Source: Pontibacter coccineus
GTDB lineage: Bacteria; Bacteroidota; Bacteroidia; Cytophagales; Hymenobacteraceae
DNA: 64,000 bases
Assembly (NCBI RefSeq): GCF_030546575.1
Contig: NZ_JAUOTN010000003.1
Coordinates: 434,001 to 498,000, forward strand
Direction of reading: 5' to 3'
Shown here one piece after another: positions 24,367 to 33,754 of the stretch (positions are counted from its first letter, which is position 1; the number at the start of each line of letters is the position of its first letter). Position numbers and translations under genes: made by a program. The notes below the pieces were generated by a model, which saw only the letters and a program-made list of their open reading frames with translations, had not been told where the DNA came from and did not search any database.

Positions 24367-25385
24367 TGAATCAGCATACCAATTTAGAAGATATATTCAG
24401 TGCGTTTGACCGCCTGACCGTGCTTATTGTGGGCGATGTGATGATCGACTCATACCTGTGGGGCAAGTCAACGCGCATCTCGCCGGAAGCACCGGTGCCG
24501 ATCGTGAACGTGGTGAAGCGCGAGAAGCGCCTGGGCGGGGCTGCCAACGTGGCCCTGAACGTGCAGGCCATGGGCGCAACGCCGCTGCTCTGCTCCGTGA
24601 TCGGTGACGATCCGGATGGCGGTGATTTCCTGCGCCTGATGGAAGAGCGCAAGCTCTCCACCGAAGGCATCGTACAGAGCCCGGAGCGCGTGACCACGAT
24701 CAAGCACCGCATTATAGCCGGTGGTCAGCAACTGCTGCGCGTGGACGCTGAGATCGAGCACAACCTGGCCGACTACGAGGAGCGCCATCTGGAGGAGCAT
24801 TACCTGAAACTGCTCGATCGGGCCGATGTGATCGTGTTTGAGGATTACGACAAAGGCGTGTTCTCGGAGCAAAACATTGCCCGCTTCATCGAACTGGCCA
24901 ACGAGCGCGGTATACCTTCCGTGGTGGACCCAAAGAAGAAAAATTTCCTGAGCTACAAAGGCTGCACGCTTTTCAAACCCAACCTGAAAGAACTCAAAGA
25001 AGGTTTGAAAGTAGACTTCCCGGACGAGAACCTGCCTGCTTTTGAAGAAGCCGTTGCGCAGCTGCAAACCAAGCTAACGACCAGGCAAGTGCTGGTAACG
25101 CTGTCGGAGCGCGGCGTGTTTGTGGCCGATGGCGAAGAGAAGACGTATATACCCGCCCACCGCCGCTCTATTTCCGATGTGTCCGGTGCAGGCGATACCG
25201 TGATCAGCATTGCGGCGCTTTGTATGGCGCTGAAAACATCGCTGCCTTTTATGGCCGGCCTGAGCAATCTGGGCGGCGGGCTGGTGTGCGAACAGGTAGG
25301 CGTGGTGCCTGTCGACAGAAACCGCTTGTTCCAGGAGGCAAACGTGAACAGGCTGTACGAAATCCATGAACACCGAACAGCTTAA
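24366..25385 (+). CDS. PfkB-family sugar kinase, RfaE1/HldE kinase-domain-like
   Basis: The 339-residue protein is a PfkB/ribokinase-fold kinase close to the heptose-7-phosphate kinase half of HldE. It has LIVGDVMIDSYLWGKSTRISPEAPVPIVNV, GGAANVALN (57-65), HRIIAGGQQLLRVDAE, FKPNLKEL, and the ATP site SGAGDT with catalytic Asp277. The nucleotidyltransferase half of bifunctional HldE is missing, so it would do only the kinase step of ADP-heptose synthesis for the outer-membrane core, if that is its role. It overlaps both neighbours (one base upstream, 20 bases with the trkH gene downstream), so all are in one operon. Confidence 0.88.
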   Translation: MNQHTNLEDIFSAFDRLTVLIVGDVMIDSYLWGKSTRISPEAPVPIVNVVKREKRLGGAANVALNVQAMGATPLLCSVIGDDPDGGDFLRLMEERKLSTEGIVQSPERVTTIKHRIIAGGQQLLRVDAEIEHNLADYEERHLEEHYLKLLDRADVIVFEDYDKGVFSEQNIARFIELANERGIPSVVDPKKKNFLSYKGCTLFKPNLKELKEGLKVDFPDENLPAFEEAVAQLQTKLTTRQVLVTLSERGVFVADGEEKTYIPAHRRSISDVSGAGDTVISIAALCMALKTSLPFMAGLSNLGGGLVCEQVGVVPVDRNRLFQEANVNRLYEIHEHRTA

Positions 25386-27165
25386 CAGGCTTCTATACGG
25401 CAGTAAACTGTGGGCATACATGCTGATGCGCCGCACGACCTATGTGCTCACCATCGTGGCGATAGGACTGCTGCTGTATGCGCACGGTGTTGTAACAGAC
25501 CCCAAAACCCTTCAGCTTATCTATTACGCCATCGATGCCATACTTGGCGTCTTTGTCCTGATCTACCTGTTGCGAATACTGTATGGCTTTGAGCGGTTAA
25601 AATTCCTGCAGCGGACCTGGTTCGAAGGAATGATGATGGCCCTCATTCTGATCAACCATGTAAGCACCTACCTGTTCAACATTCCTGTCATCTACAATGT
25701 TTTTGAGGGGCTGGGGATGCCGCTTTCTGTAGAGGTATACCGGCTTCTGGTGTCGCTCTACATGCTGATGCTGCTGGTAGTGGAGTTGCTCGAGACCCGG
25801 GTGCACCTGAAAACCCTGCAGGTAAAACCGGCTGTTATATTCCTGATGAGTTTTCTTTTGCTCATTGCCATCGGCACCGCCATGTTCATGTTCCCCAAGA
25901 TGACCAACGACCCGGATGGCATGCGTTTCATCGATGCCCTGTTTATGGCCACCAGTGCCTCATGCATCACCGGGCTGGCAGTCGTGGATCCGGGCACCTA
26001 CTTTACTTTTGCGGGGCAGGTAGTGCTGTTGGGGCTGGTGCAGCTGGGCGGTTTGGGCGTAATGACCTTTGCCACCTTCTTTGCCACGCTGATGCGGCAA
26101 GGCATCGGTATAAAGCAGCACGTGGCCATGTTCGAGATCATGGAAAGCGAATCCATCTCGTTCACAAAAGGGCTGTTGCGCAAACTGATCTTGATGACGC
26201 TCTCCATTGAGGCGATAGGGGCTATGATCATTTTTGCGACCTGGAGCAACGAAGTGGAGTTTGTAGGGCTGGGGAGCAAGATATTCTTTTCCGTATTTCA
26301 TGCTGTGTCGGCCTTTTGCAATGCGGGCCTCTCCCTGTTTCCCGAAGGCCTTTACAGCAATCCGCTGCAAAACGCCTATGTCATGCACCTGACCATTGCG
26401 GCAATGGTTATCCTGGGCGGCATCGGTTTCCCGACCATGCTGGATGTGTTTTCACCGGATGCCATGCGTACCCGGATGGCGATGCCCTGGCGCAACTGGA
26501 AAATGATGACACGCGTGACAGTGTATACCTCGGCCGCCCTGCTGGCCTTTGGCACCGTTACCTTTTTTCTGCTGGAGTACTTCAACACGCTGTCGCACCT
26601 GAACTTTGCGGAGGCGCTCATTACGTCCTTTTTCCAGTCAGCCACCACCCGCTCCTCTGGGTTCCACACAGTGGATATGTCAGCCATTTCGGTGCCGGCC
26701 CTGCTGATCATGATGATGCTGATGTTCATCGGGGCCTCGCCGGGTTCGATGGGCGGCGGTATCAAGACGACGACCTTCATGGTGATCATCCTTTCGGTGT
26801 GGACAACGATCGTGGGTAAGCGTAACATCGAGATCGGGAAAAGAACCATCCCACACTCGGTTTCTTACAAGGCTTTTGCGGTGTTCACCTTTGCGGTAGG
26901 CTTCAACATCATCTTTCTGATCATCCTCTCTATTTCGGATTCACAATTCGATATCCTTCGTCTGGCGTTTGAGCAGGTATCGGCTTTTGGTACGGTAGGG
27001 CTGAGTACTGGTATCACGGCCGGCCTCTCAGATGTAGGCAAAACGATCATCATCATGTCGATGTACATTGGCAGGGTAGGCACACTCACGCTGGCGCTCG
27101 CTATCAGTACACGGGTTCCTTCCAATGCCTATAAATATCCGGATACACATCTTTCGATCGGTTAA
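25366..27165 (+). CDS. TrkH/KtrB family potassium transporter, copy 1
   Basis: The 599-residue membrane protein starts with about 150 residues that contain four predicted membrane segments, then the TrkH/KtrB core of four M1-P-M2 repeats. The filter loops can be read: ASCITGLAVVDPGTYFTF, AFCNAGLSLFPEG, TTRSSGFHTVD and GTVGLSTGITAGLS, each with its conserved Gly. It moves K+ (with Na+ or H+) across the inner membrane and normally needs a TrkA/KtrA RCK subunit, which is absent here. It overlaps the kinase gene by 20 bases and is followed by a paralogue after 95 bases. Confidence 0.93.
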   Translation: MNTEQLNRLLYGSKLWAYMLMRRTTYVLTIVAIGLLLYAHGVVTDPKTLQLIYYAIDAILGVFVLIYLLRILYGFERLKFLQRTWFEGMMMALILINHVSTYLFNIPVIYNVFEGLGMPLSVEVYRLLVSLYMLMLLVVELLETRVHLKTLQVKPAVIFLMSFLLLIAIGTAMFMFPKMTNDPDGMRFIDALFMATSASCITGLAVVDPGTYFTFAGQVVLLGLVQLGGLGVMTFATFFATLMRQGIGIKQHVAMFEIMESESISFTKGLLRKLILMTLSIEAIGAMIIFATWSNEVEFVGLGSKIFFSVFHAVSAFCNAGLSLFPEGLYSNPLQNAYVMHLTIAAMVILGGIGFPTMLDVFSPDAMRTRMAMPWRNWKMMTRVTVYTSAALLAFGTVTFFLLEYFNTLSHLNFAEALITSFFQSATTRSSGFHTVDMSAISVPALLIMMMLMFIGASPGSMGGGIKTTTFMVIILSVWTTIVGKRNIEIGKRTIPHSVSYKAFAVFTFAVGFNIIFLIILSISDSQFDILRLAFEQVSAFGTVGLSTGITAGLSDVGKTIIIMSMYIGRVGTLTLALAISTRVPSNAYKYPDTHLSIG

Positions 27166-27260
27166 GGAATGGTTACTACGTATGAAGGAGCAAATATGAG
27201 AGTGGAGTACCCTACACAACAGGCAGCAGTGGCAGATATTACTGAAAGCTACACAAGTAT

Positions 27261-29060
27261 ATGAATACAGAAAGGCTCAACAGGGCGCTATATGGTAGCA
27301 AGCTAAAGGCGTATGCCATTATGCGCCGAACGACTTACCTGCTCACACTGGTTTCGGTGGGTTTGCTGGTTTACGCGCATGGTATGCTGGAGAACCCGGA
27401 TGCCGTACAGAAAGTGTTCTATGCCATAGACGGGATTTTTACTGTCTTTGTAGTCATTTACCTGCTTCGAATATTGTATGCCTTTGAGCGGGTGAGGTTT
27501 CTCAAGCGCACCTGGTTTGAAGGCACCCTGATGGCGATTGTTTTCATCAACCTGGTGGGCACCTACCTGCTGCAACTGCCCCTTATTTACAACCTGTTTG
27601 AAAGCGCTGACATTCTGCTTTCAGTGGAACTGCACCGGTTGGCGGTATCCATATACATGCTGGTGCTGCTTTTGATCGAACTGCTGGAAACCCGGGTTTA
27701 CTTCAAGGTCCTGCAGTTTAAGCCGACAGTTGTCTTCCTGCTAAGCTTCGTGTTCCTGGTGCTGCTGGGTGCCGGACTCCTGATGATGCCGAACATGATC
27801 ACCTCACCAGGCAGTATGCGCTTCATCGATGCCCTCTTTATGGCCACCACCACCTCCTGCGTAACAGGCTTGGTGGTGGTGGATCCGGGTACATACTTCA
27901 CGTTCTCGGGGCAAGTGGTTCTGCTGATGCTGATACAGTTGGGAGGGCTGGGTATTCTGACCTTTGCCACTTTCTTTGTTTTACTCATGCGGCAGGGAAT
28001 GGGCATAAAGCAGCACCTGGCCATGTACGAAATACTGGAAAGTGATTCGCTCTTCTCCACCCAAAACCTGTTGCGCAAACTGGTGTTGATGACATTTACG
28101 ATCGAAGGGATCGGGGCGCTGATCATCTTTACGACCTGGGACAAAGACCTGGAATTCGTCAGCCTGGGCAGCAAAATATTTTACTCCATTTTTCACTCAG
28201 TTTCAGCTTTTTGCAATGCGGGCATCTCACTTTACCCGGAGGGGTTGTACACAGTGCCTGTGCGCTATTCATATGCGCTGCATCTCGTCATCGCGGCGCT
28301 GATTATTCTGGGCGGCATCGGTTTCCCGACTATAATTGATATAATGTCCCCTCAATCGATTCGGGCGCGCATGTCGGCTCCCTGGAAAAACTGGAGATTG
28401 CTCACCCGCATTAGTGTATATACCTCTGTCGGTCTGATTGTTCTGGGTACCGTGGGGTTTTTCCTGCTGGAGTACTTTAACACGCTGGCACACCTAAACT
28501 TCGGGGAAGCCGTGATCACCTCCTTCTTTCAGTCTGTCACCACCCGCACGGCTGGCTACAACACTGTGGATATATCGGCTCTGACGGTGCCGACCCTGCT
28601 GATGTTCGTCTTTCTCATGTTTATCGGCGCTTCTCCCGGTTCCACGGGCGGGGGTATCAAAACGACCACATTCCTCATCATCCTGCTCACTGTTTGGACA
28701 ACCATACGGGGTAAGCGTTACGTGGAAATCGGCAAGAGGACGATCCCGCATGCTGTGTCTTACAAAGCCTTTACGGTGTTTGCCTTTGCGGCCACACTCA
28801 ACCTTCTGTTCCTGTTTATCCTCACCATCACCGATTCGCAGTTCGACGTGATGCGGCTCGCTATTGAGCAGGTATCCGCCTTTGCCACAGTGGGGCTCAG
28901 CACAGGTATAACAGCCGGTATGTCGGATGCCGGAAAATGCGTGTTAATTCTATCTATGTTCATCGGGCGGGTGGGTACGCTCACCCTTGCTGTCGCGCTG
29001 AGCACCCGCGCTTCCACAACCGCCTACAAATACCCCGAAACGCAAGTGCCGGTCGGGTAG
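27261..29060 (+). CDS. TrkH/KtrB family potassium transporter, copy 2
   Basis: The product has exactly the same length (599) as the upstream copy and is alignable without gaps over nearly all of it (MNTERLNRALYGSKLKAYAIMRRTTYLLT against MNTEQLNRLLYGSKLWAYMLMRRTTYVLT). The pore loops are TSCVTGLVVVDPGTYFTF, AFCNAGISLYPEG, TTRTAGYNTVD and ATVGLSTGITAGMS. One pore loop has Tyr where copy 1 has Phe. This is a tandem duplication. The two may form different dimers with different RCK partners or K+ affinities; that is inference. A shared terminator follows. Confidence 0.93.
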   Translation: MNTERLNRALYGSKLKAYAIMRRTTYLLTLVSVGLLVYAHGMLENPDAVQKVFYAIDGIFTVFVVIYLLRILYAFERVRFLKRTWFEGTLMAIVFINLVGTYLLQLPLIYNLFESADILLSVELHRLAVSIYMLVLLLIELLETRVYFKVLQFKPTVVFLLSFVFLVLLGAGLLMMPNMITSPGSMRFIDALFMATTTSCVTGLVVVDPGTYFTFSGQVVLLMLIQLGGLGILTFATFFVLLMRQGMGIKQHLAMYEILESDSLFSTQNLLRKLVLMTFTIEGIGALIIFTTWDKDLEFVSLGSKIFYSIFHSVSAFCNAGISLYPEGLYTVPVRYSYALHLVIAALIILGGIGFPTIIDIMSPQSIRARMSAPWKNWRLLTRISVYTSVGLIVLGTVGFFLLEYFNTLAHLNFGEAVITSFFQSVTTRTAGYNTVDISALTVPTLLMFVFLMFIGASPGSTGGGIKTTTFLIILLTVWTTIRGKRYVEIGKRTIPHAVSYKAFTVFAFAATLNLLFLFILTITDSQFDVMRLAIEQVSAFATVGLSTGITAGMSDAGKCVLILSMFIGRVGTLTLAVALSTRASTTAYKYPETQVPVG

Positions 29061-29171
29061 GAGAGTCTAGGAGTTTTAGTGTTTAAAAGTTGAGGAGTTG
29101 TGAATTAGAGCGTATAGAGCAGAGCGTTTGGCAGGGATTATAATTCCGCTTTAAGATTCCGGAACCATACT

Positions 29172-29210
29172 AACAGCGAAGGCCCGCCAAATAGTCGGGC
29201 CTTCGCTGTT
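29172..29210. terminator. Bidirectional terminator between trkH copy 2 and hemE
   Basis: A perfect 15-base stem (AACAGCGAAGGCCCG/CGGGCCTTCGCTGTT) with a nine-base loop lies between the two convergent genes. The T-tract on either side is weak, but stem strength and place fit termination for both. Confidence 0.75.
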
Positions 29211-29251
29211 ATGAATGAAAAGGTCAATTCTAATTTATAAAGCCTTCAACT

Positions 29252-30298
29252 CTAAAACTCACCAGCTCCTAAACTGCCAAACTCCTTCACCGTCTGAATA
29301 AAGCATTTTACTTTTTCCGGATCAGTGTCAGGGTATACCCCGTGGCCGAGGTTAGCGATGTGGCGTTGTGGCCCAAACTCCTTCAGCATTTTGATAGTTT
29401 CGTCCTGAATAGTCTCGAATGAGCTGTAAAGGAGACAAGGGTCCATGTTGCCTTGCAGTGTTTTGTTCGGACCAAGCTGTGCTCTGGATGTTTTGATATC
29501 CATGTTCCAGTCGAGGCCGATGGTTTCGCAGTTCAGTTTGCTGAAATCCTCCAGTGCAAAGAAAGCGCCTTTGGCAAAAACCGTTACCGGCACATCGTTG
29601 ATGGCGTTGCAAATCTCTGTAATGTAAGGCAACGAAAACTCACGGTAATGCGCCGGAGTCAGGATGCCTGCCCAGGAATCAAACACCTGGATCAGGTTGG
29701 CACCTGCCTCTACCTGTGCTTTCAGGTAGGCGATGGTGGTATCGGTAATCATGCGCAGCATCTGGTGTGCCAGCCTTGGGTTAGTATACAGCAAACCGCG
29801 TGCATGCGAGAATGTCTTGGACCCGCTGCCCTCTACCATGTACGCCAGGATGGTCCACGGCGCGCCAGCAAAACCGATAAGCGGCACGCGTCCGTTCAGG
29901 GCTCTTTTGGTCACTTTGATGGCTTCCAGCACATAGCCCAGGTGCTCGTGCGGGTCGGCTACGCGTAGGCGGGCCAGATCAGCCTCGGTGCGGATGGTTT
30001 TTGGGAACCACGGGCCACGCTTCTCCACCATTTCGTAGGTACAGCCCATTGCCTCCGGCACTACCAGGATGTCAGAGAAGATAATGGCAGCGTCCACGTC
30101 CAGAATATCCACAGGTTGGATGGTCACTTCAGCGGCCAGATCAGGTGTTTCCACCAGTTCCTTGAATCCGCTCAGGCTTTCGCGTACGGCTCTGTATTCA
30201 GGTAAGATGCGGCCGGCCTGGCGCATCAGCCACACCGGAGTACGTTCTACGGTCTCCCCTTTTGCGGCTCTTATAAGCAGGTCATTCTTCAATTGCAT
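29252..30298 (-). CDS. hemE: Uroporphyrinogen decarboxylase
   Basis: The ATG at 30298 ([36 protein letters not shown]) gives 348 residues, the family norm; a start 18 codons upstream adds a non-homologous piece. The signature [15 protein letters not shown] binds the substrate carboxylates. [31 protein letters not shown] and [15 protein letters not shown] are also present. HemE removes four acetate carboxyls of uroporphyrinogen III to give coproporphyrinogen III in haem synthesis, in the cytoplasm. No other hem gene is nearby. The promoter element lies four bases before the start codon. Confidence 0.97.
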   Translation of the reverse strand: MQLKNDLLIRAAKGETVERTPVWLMRQAGRILPEYRAVRESLSGFKELVETPDLAAEVTIQPVDILDVDAAIIFSDILVVPEAMGCTYEMVEKRGPWFPKTIRTEADLARLRVADPHEHLGYVLEAIKVTKRALNGRVPLIGFAGAPWTILAYMVEGSGSKTFSHARGLLYTNPRLAHQMLRMITDTTIAYLKAQVEAGANLIQVFDSWAGILTPAHYREFSLPYITEICNAINDVPVTVFAKGAFFALEDFSKLNCETIGLDWNMDIKTSRAQLGPNKTLQGNMDPCLLYSSFETIQDETIKMLKEFGPQRHIANLGHGVYPDTDPEKVKCFIQTVKEFGSLGAGEF

Positions 30299-30302
30299 GG
30301 CA

Positions 30303-30310
30303 CAAAGATA
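30303..30310 (-). promoter_or_regulatory. TAnnTTTG element (TATCTTTG) four bases before hemE
   Basis: The minus strand reads TATCTTTG, then four bases, then the hemE ATG. The spacing is identical to that at clpS and implies a leaderless or nearly leaderless transcript. Confidence 0.5.
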
Positions 30311-31145
30311 CGTTAAAATTGCTGACTGTCGGAAGATGATTGTTATCATCAAACCTACGATGGTATAGCCTGTGGTTAAAAACGTTTTACTCTCGCTTTT
30401 AGTAGAATGTTAGGTTTTGTTTTCGCCTGTCCGGCGGGGGAAGGTTTCGCAGGTATAACTTGATGGCGTGAGTCCATGCGCGTGATGGCTAGGGTGGAGC
30501 CTCTGGCCTAGGTATAGATATAAGTATAAGGTTTACTATACCTCAAGTTTATCGTCAGCGCAAATGTGGTTGGGCCTGATGGCCAGCGTGCAACTGGCAT
30601 AGCTGCTGTCTTGCTATACCTAAACTGTTTTGTTTCATTGCTTCGCCTGTGCGGCGGGCACCTACTTTTTTCCTTGATGAAAAAAATAGGCAAAAAAATC
30701 AAGACGCTCCAAACTCGCTGAACGCTCGAACAGTGGAGCGTCGTAAAGTGCACCGGGCACCGCTTTCTGCTGCGTAGTTAGCGTGCAAGTTAGTCTTGCT
30801 ATACCTGCCAGTGGTCTGAGACAGGGCTACGAAGCTTATACCTTGTAGAGTAGTAGTGGCAAAAACTCCCCTCCTTGGACTACTGAGAACGAGAGTTCGA
30901 AAGTAGCGAGCATAGCTCTGAGGGGCAGGGGTGGTTGGACCTAGTTTAGCAAAGTATAACCCGCAGCTAAAAACTTTATACCTGTGAATTGGCAGCTACA
31001 GAAAAGCCCCCTTTGAAGTGGGTAGGGGGATGTTAATCGTGCGTATGAAACTGCAGCTACGAAGCCTATACCTGAAATTCAGCAGGATCAGGTAAAGTTC
31101 TACTTTAGTGGAGCAGGGGATGACAAACGTGCACCAGAGGCCTGA
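30311..31145. other. Gene desert with dense short repeats
   Basis: No gene is supported in these 835 bases. They contain about nine TATACC/GGTATA motifs (near 30363, 30451, 30513, 30537, 30614, 30801, 30837, 30978, 31069), two near-identical 17-mers TTCGCCTGTCCGGCGGG (30422-30438) and TTCGCCTGTGCGGCGGG (30642-30658), an A/T hairpin (30661-30690) and an eight-base stem GACGCTCC/GGAGCGTC (30703-30742). It looks like a landing zone for REP-type elements. An open frame on the minus strand at 30508-30753 is judged a shadow. Confidence 0.6.
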
Positions 31146-31766
31146 TCAAACAAAAAACAGCCCTTGTATACCTGTCACAATAAAGTTGACGCCAATCGAC
31201 AAGACGATAAAACCCATGATGCGCGAGAGTGCTGAAAGGCCCGCTTTCCCCATAAACTGCAGCAACTGATGCGAGAAAATAAGAATAAGATAGGAAACCA
31301 CGGCCAGCGCAGCAATGGCTGTCACCACCAGGCCCAGATCAGTAATTTTAAGTGCATCGGAGTATAGACTGATGCTTACGGCGATAGCGCCCGGACCGGA
31401 CAGCATCGGCATGGCCAGCGGCGCAAAGGAAATGTCTTCTTTTTGCATACTCTCTTTCAACACGCCTTTCGACACTTTTTTGCCCCGGTGTGCCTTGCTG
31501 GAAAGCAGCTCGAAGCCCGCCTTCATAATCATGAGTCCGCCCGCAATGCGGATGTCGTGGAGACGGATGCCGAAAAAGTTGAGTACGTATTGTCCGGCCA
31601 GGAAGAAAACGGCCAGAATGAGCGCCATGTATATGCAGGCCCGAAGTGCCTGCTGGTTGCGGTTAGAAGGGGTATCGTCCTGGGTGAGTGTCAAAAAAAC
31701 GGGCATTGCCCCGAAGGGGTTTACCACACTAAACAGGGCCGAAAAAGTGGCCAGCATCATTTCCAT
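31146..31766 (-). CDS. MarC family inner-membrane protein, copy 1
   Basis: The 206-residue protein has six hydrophobic segments and the MarC signatures SVVNPFGAMPVFLTLTQDDT (near 13-32), RIAGGLMIMKAG and PLAMPMLSGPGAIAVSIS. MarC/NAAT proteins span the inner membrane; their transport substrate is not settled, and the old link to multiple antibiotic resistance has been withdrawn for E. coli MarC. It follows a paralogue on the same strand after 91 bases. Confidence 0.92.
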   Translation of the reverse strand: MEMMLATFSALFSVVNPFGAMPVFLTLTQDDTPSNRNQQALRACIYMALILAVFFLAGQYVLNFFGIRLHDIRIAGGLMIMKAGFELLSSKAHRGKKVSKGVLKESMQKEDISFAPLAMPMLSGPGAIAVSISLYSDALKITDLGLVVTAIAALAVVSYLILIFSHQLLQFMGKAGLSALSRIMGFIVLSIGVNFIVTGIQGLFFV

Positions 31767-31791
31767 AGCTTGGTCAGGAGTTAGTCTGATG

Positions 31792-31799
31792 CAAAGCTA
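31792..31799 (-). promoter_or_regulatory. TAnnTTTG element (TAGCTTTG) for marC copy 1
   Basis: The minus strand reads TAGCTTTG 25 bases before the start codon, so this copy may have its own promoter in addition to read-through from copy 2. Confidence 0.4.
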
Positions 31800-31857
31800 G
31801 GAAGGTGAAATTACGCCTGCGTTACCGCCGTGTTGTATGTTTGTTAAGAGAGGGCGA

Positions 31858-32475
31858 CTATGACAAAAACAGCGCGTAAATGGCTGATACGATGAAGTTC
31901 ACGCCAATCGAAAGCACGATAAAGCCCATGATGCGCGAGAGTGCCGACAGACCGGCCTTGCCCATAAAACGAGTCAGCTGCGTCGAAAAACGGAGGATCA
32001 CATAAGAGATAACGGCCAGCAGTATAATACCGATCAGAATCAGGGTCATATCCCAGAAGGAAAGGGAAGTGGTGAACAGACCAATACTCACGGCAATGGC
32101 ACCCGGACCGGACAGCATAGGCATGGCCAGTGGGGTAAACGAAATATCTTCTTTGTGCTGCGCTTCTTCTACCACATCCGGAGAGACTTTTTTATTACTG
32201 CCACCCGGGGTGAGTAGATCAAATCCCGCTTTCATGATCATCAGTCCACCGGCAATGCGCAGGTCGTGAATGCGGATGCCGAAAAAGTTGAGCACGTACT
32301 GTCCGGCCAGGAAGAACACGGCCAGTATACCAACCATGTAGAGGCAAGCCTTGAGGGCCTGTTGGTTACGCTGGTCAGGAGTATCGTTTTGGGTAAGCGT
32401 CAGGAAGACCGGCATGGCTCCGAAAGGGTTCACAACGGAGAAAAGGGCAGAAAGCGTAGCAAGAATGATTTCCAT
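31858..32475 (-). CDS. MarC family inner-membrane protein, copy 2
   Basis: Using the ATG at 32475 (MEIILATLSALFSVVNPFGAMPVF) the protein has 205 residues and aligns end to end with copy 1 (MEMMLATFSALFSVVNPFGAMPVF). The upstream in-frame Met adds 14 residues with no counterpart. It has the same six membrane segments and the same NPFGAMPVF, RIAGGLMIMKAGF and LSGPGAIAVSI motifs. The centre (after KAGFDLL, about 20 residues) is the divergent part. It is a tandem duplicate. The function is unknown beyond the family. Confidence 0.91.
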   Translation of the reverse strand: MEIILATLSALFSVVNPFGAMPVFLTLTQNDTPDQRNQQALKACLYMVGILAVFFLAGQYVLNFFGIRIHDLRIAGGLMIMKAGFDLLTPGGSNKKVSPDVVEEAQHKEDISFTPLAMPMLSGPGAIAVSIGLFTTSLSFWDMTLILIGIILLAVISYVILRFSTQLTRFMGKAGLSALSRIMGFIVLSIGVNFIVSAIYALFLS

Positions 32476-32587
32476 GGATGCGATAAACGTAGAATCTCCA
32501 ATATAGTTTTTAATCAATATAAATCAAAGAACGACGTTAGCAGGTATAGAATTGCAGCGGAAGGCGGCGCGTTTAAAACATAATCCT

Positions 32588-32595
32588 TAATTTTG
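32588..32595 (+). promoter_or_regulatory. TAnnTTTG element (TAATTTTG) for purK-purE
   Basis: TAATTTTG lies 27 bases before the chosen purK start. The longer TTG-initiated frame would begin inside this element, which supports the ATG at 32623. Confidence 0.45.
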
Positions 32596-32622
32596 GGTAG
32601 AAAACACCCTAAGCAACATACT

Positions 32623-33753
32623 ATGAAAGGAGAAGTAAAGCTCGGCATACTGGGCGGCGGACAACTGGGACGCATGCTGATTCAGGCCGGGCTCGATTTT
32701 AATATCTATACCCTGGTGCTGGACCCGGACGAAAACGCACCCTGCAAAGATGTGTGCCACGAGTTCTTCGTGGGCAGCTTCCGCGACTTCGATACGGTGT
32801 ACGAGTTCGGCAAGAACTGCGACATCCTCACCATCGAAATAGAACACGTAAACGCCGATGCCCTGGAGAAACTGGAGCAGGAAGGCGTGAAGGTATACCC
32901 GGATGCCAAAACAGTGCGCACCATTCAGGACAAGGGCCTTCAGAAAGAGTTTTACAAGCAACATGCTATACCTACCGCTGATTTCAGAATCCTGAAAGAC
33001 GGCGGAGAACTCCAGGCAAACACCGACTTTCTGCCCGCCTTCCAGAAACTGCGTCGCGAAGGCTACGATGGCCGTGGGGTAACGCGCCTGCAAAGCGAGG
33101 TCGATCTGGGCAAAGGCTTTACAGAACCATCGTTACTGGAGAAGCTGGTGGATTTTGAGAAGGAAATCTCCGTGATCGTGGCCCGCAACGCCAGCGGGCA
33201 GGTAACGGCCTTCCCGGTGGTGGAACTGAGCTTCCATCCGGAGCACAACCTCGTGGACTCGCTATTCGCACCTGCCAATGTGCCCTACAAAATGCAGCGT
33301 CTAGCTATCGAAATCGCTACCCGCGTGATCGAATCGTTCGACATGGTTGGTATTCTGGCCGTAGAAATGTTCCTGACCAAAGACGGACAGATACTGGTAA
33401 ACGAAGTAGCGCCTCGTCCGCACAACAGCGGCCACCATACCATCAAGGCTAATTATACCTCGCAGTACGAGCAGCACCTGCGTGCTATCCTGAACCTGCC
33501 ACTCGGCAGCACCGACATCCAAAGTGCCGCCGTGATGCTCAACCTCCTGGGCGAGCCGGGCTATGATGGCGAAGCCAAATACGAAGGTCTGCAGGAGGCG
33601 CTGGCCGTGCCGGGTGTCTACATTCACCTGTATGGTAAGAAGTATACCCGTGCCGCCCGTAAGATGGGCCACATTACCGTGCTGGGCACTGACTTGCAGG
33701 AAGCACAGCAGCGGGCGGAATCTATTAAAAACGTAATCAAAGTAATCGCATAA
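32623..33753 (+). CDS. purK: 5-(carboxyamino)imidazole ribonucleotide synthase
   Basis: The ATG at 32623 (MKGEVKLGILGGGQLGRMLIQAG) gives 376 residues. It is an ATP-grasp enzyme: N-terminal GGGQLGRM, LTIEIEHVN, the central ATP-grasp region with LRREGYDGRGV, LEKLVDFEKEISVIVARN, and NEVAPRPHNSGHHTI near the metal site. PurK joins bicarbonate to AIR using ATP to form N5-CAIR in purine synthesis. It is followed by purE after one base, so they are translated together. Confidence 0.96.
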   Translation: MKGEVKLGILGGGQLGRMLIQAGLDFNIYTLVLDPDENAPCKDVCHEFFVGSFRDFDTVYEFGKNCDILTIEIEHVNADALEKLEQEGVKVYPDAKTVRTIQDKGLQKEFYKQHAIPTADFRILKDGGELQANTDFLPAFQKLRREGYDGRGVTRLQSEVDLGKGFTEPSLLEKLVDFEKEISVIVARNASGQVTAFPVVELSFHPEHNLVDSLFAPANVPYKMQRLAIEIATRVIESFDMVGILAVEMFLTKDGQILVNEVAPRPHNSGHHTIKANYTSQYEQHLRAILNLPLGSTDIQSAAVMLNLLGEPGYDGEAKYEGLQEALAVPGVYIHLYGKKYTRAARKMGHITVLGTDLQEAQQRAESIKNVIKVIA

Positions 33754-33754
33754 T

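Noticed and set aside
30508..30753. 81-codon minus-strand open frame
   Set aside because: Basic, low-complexity product with no family pattern, lying across repeats and hairpins; judged non-coding.
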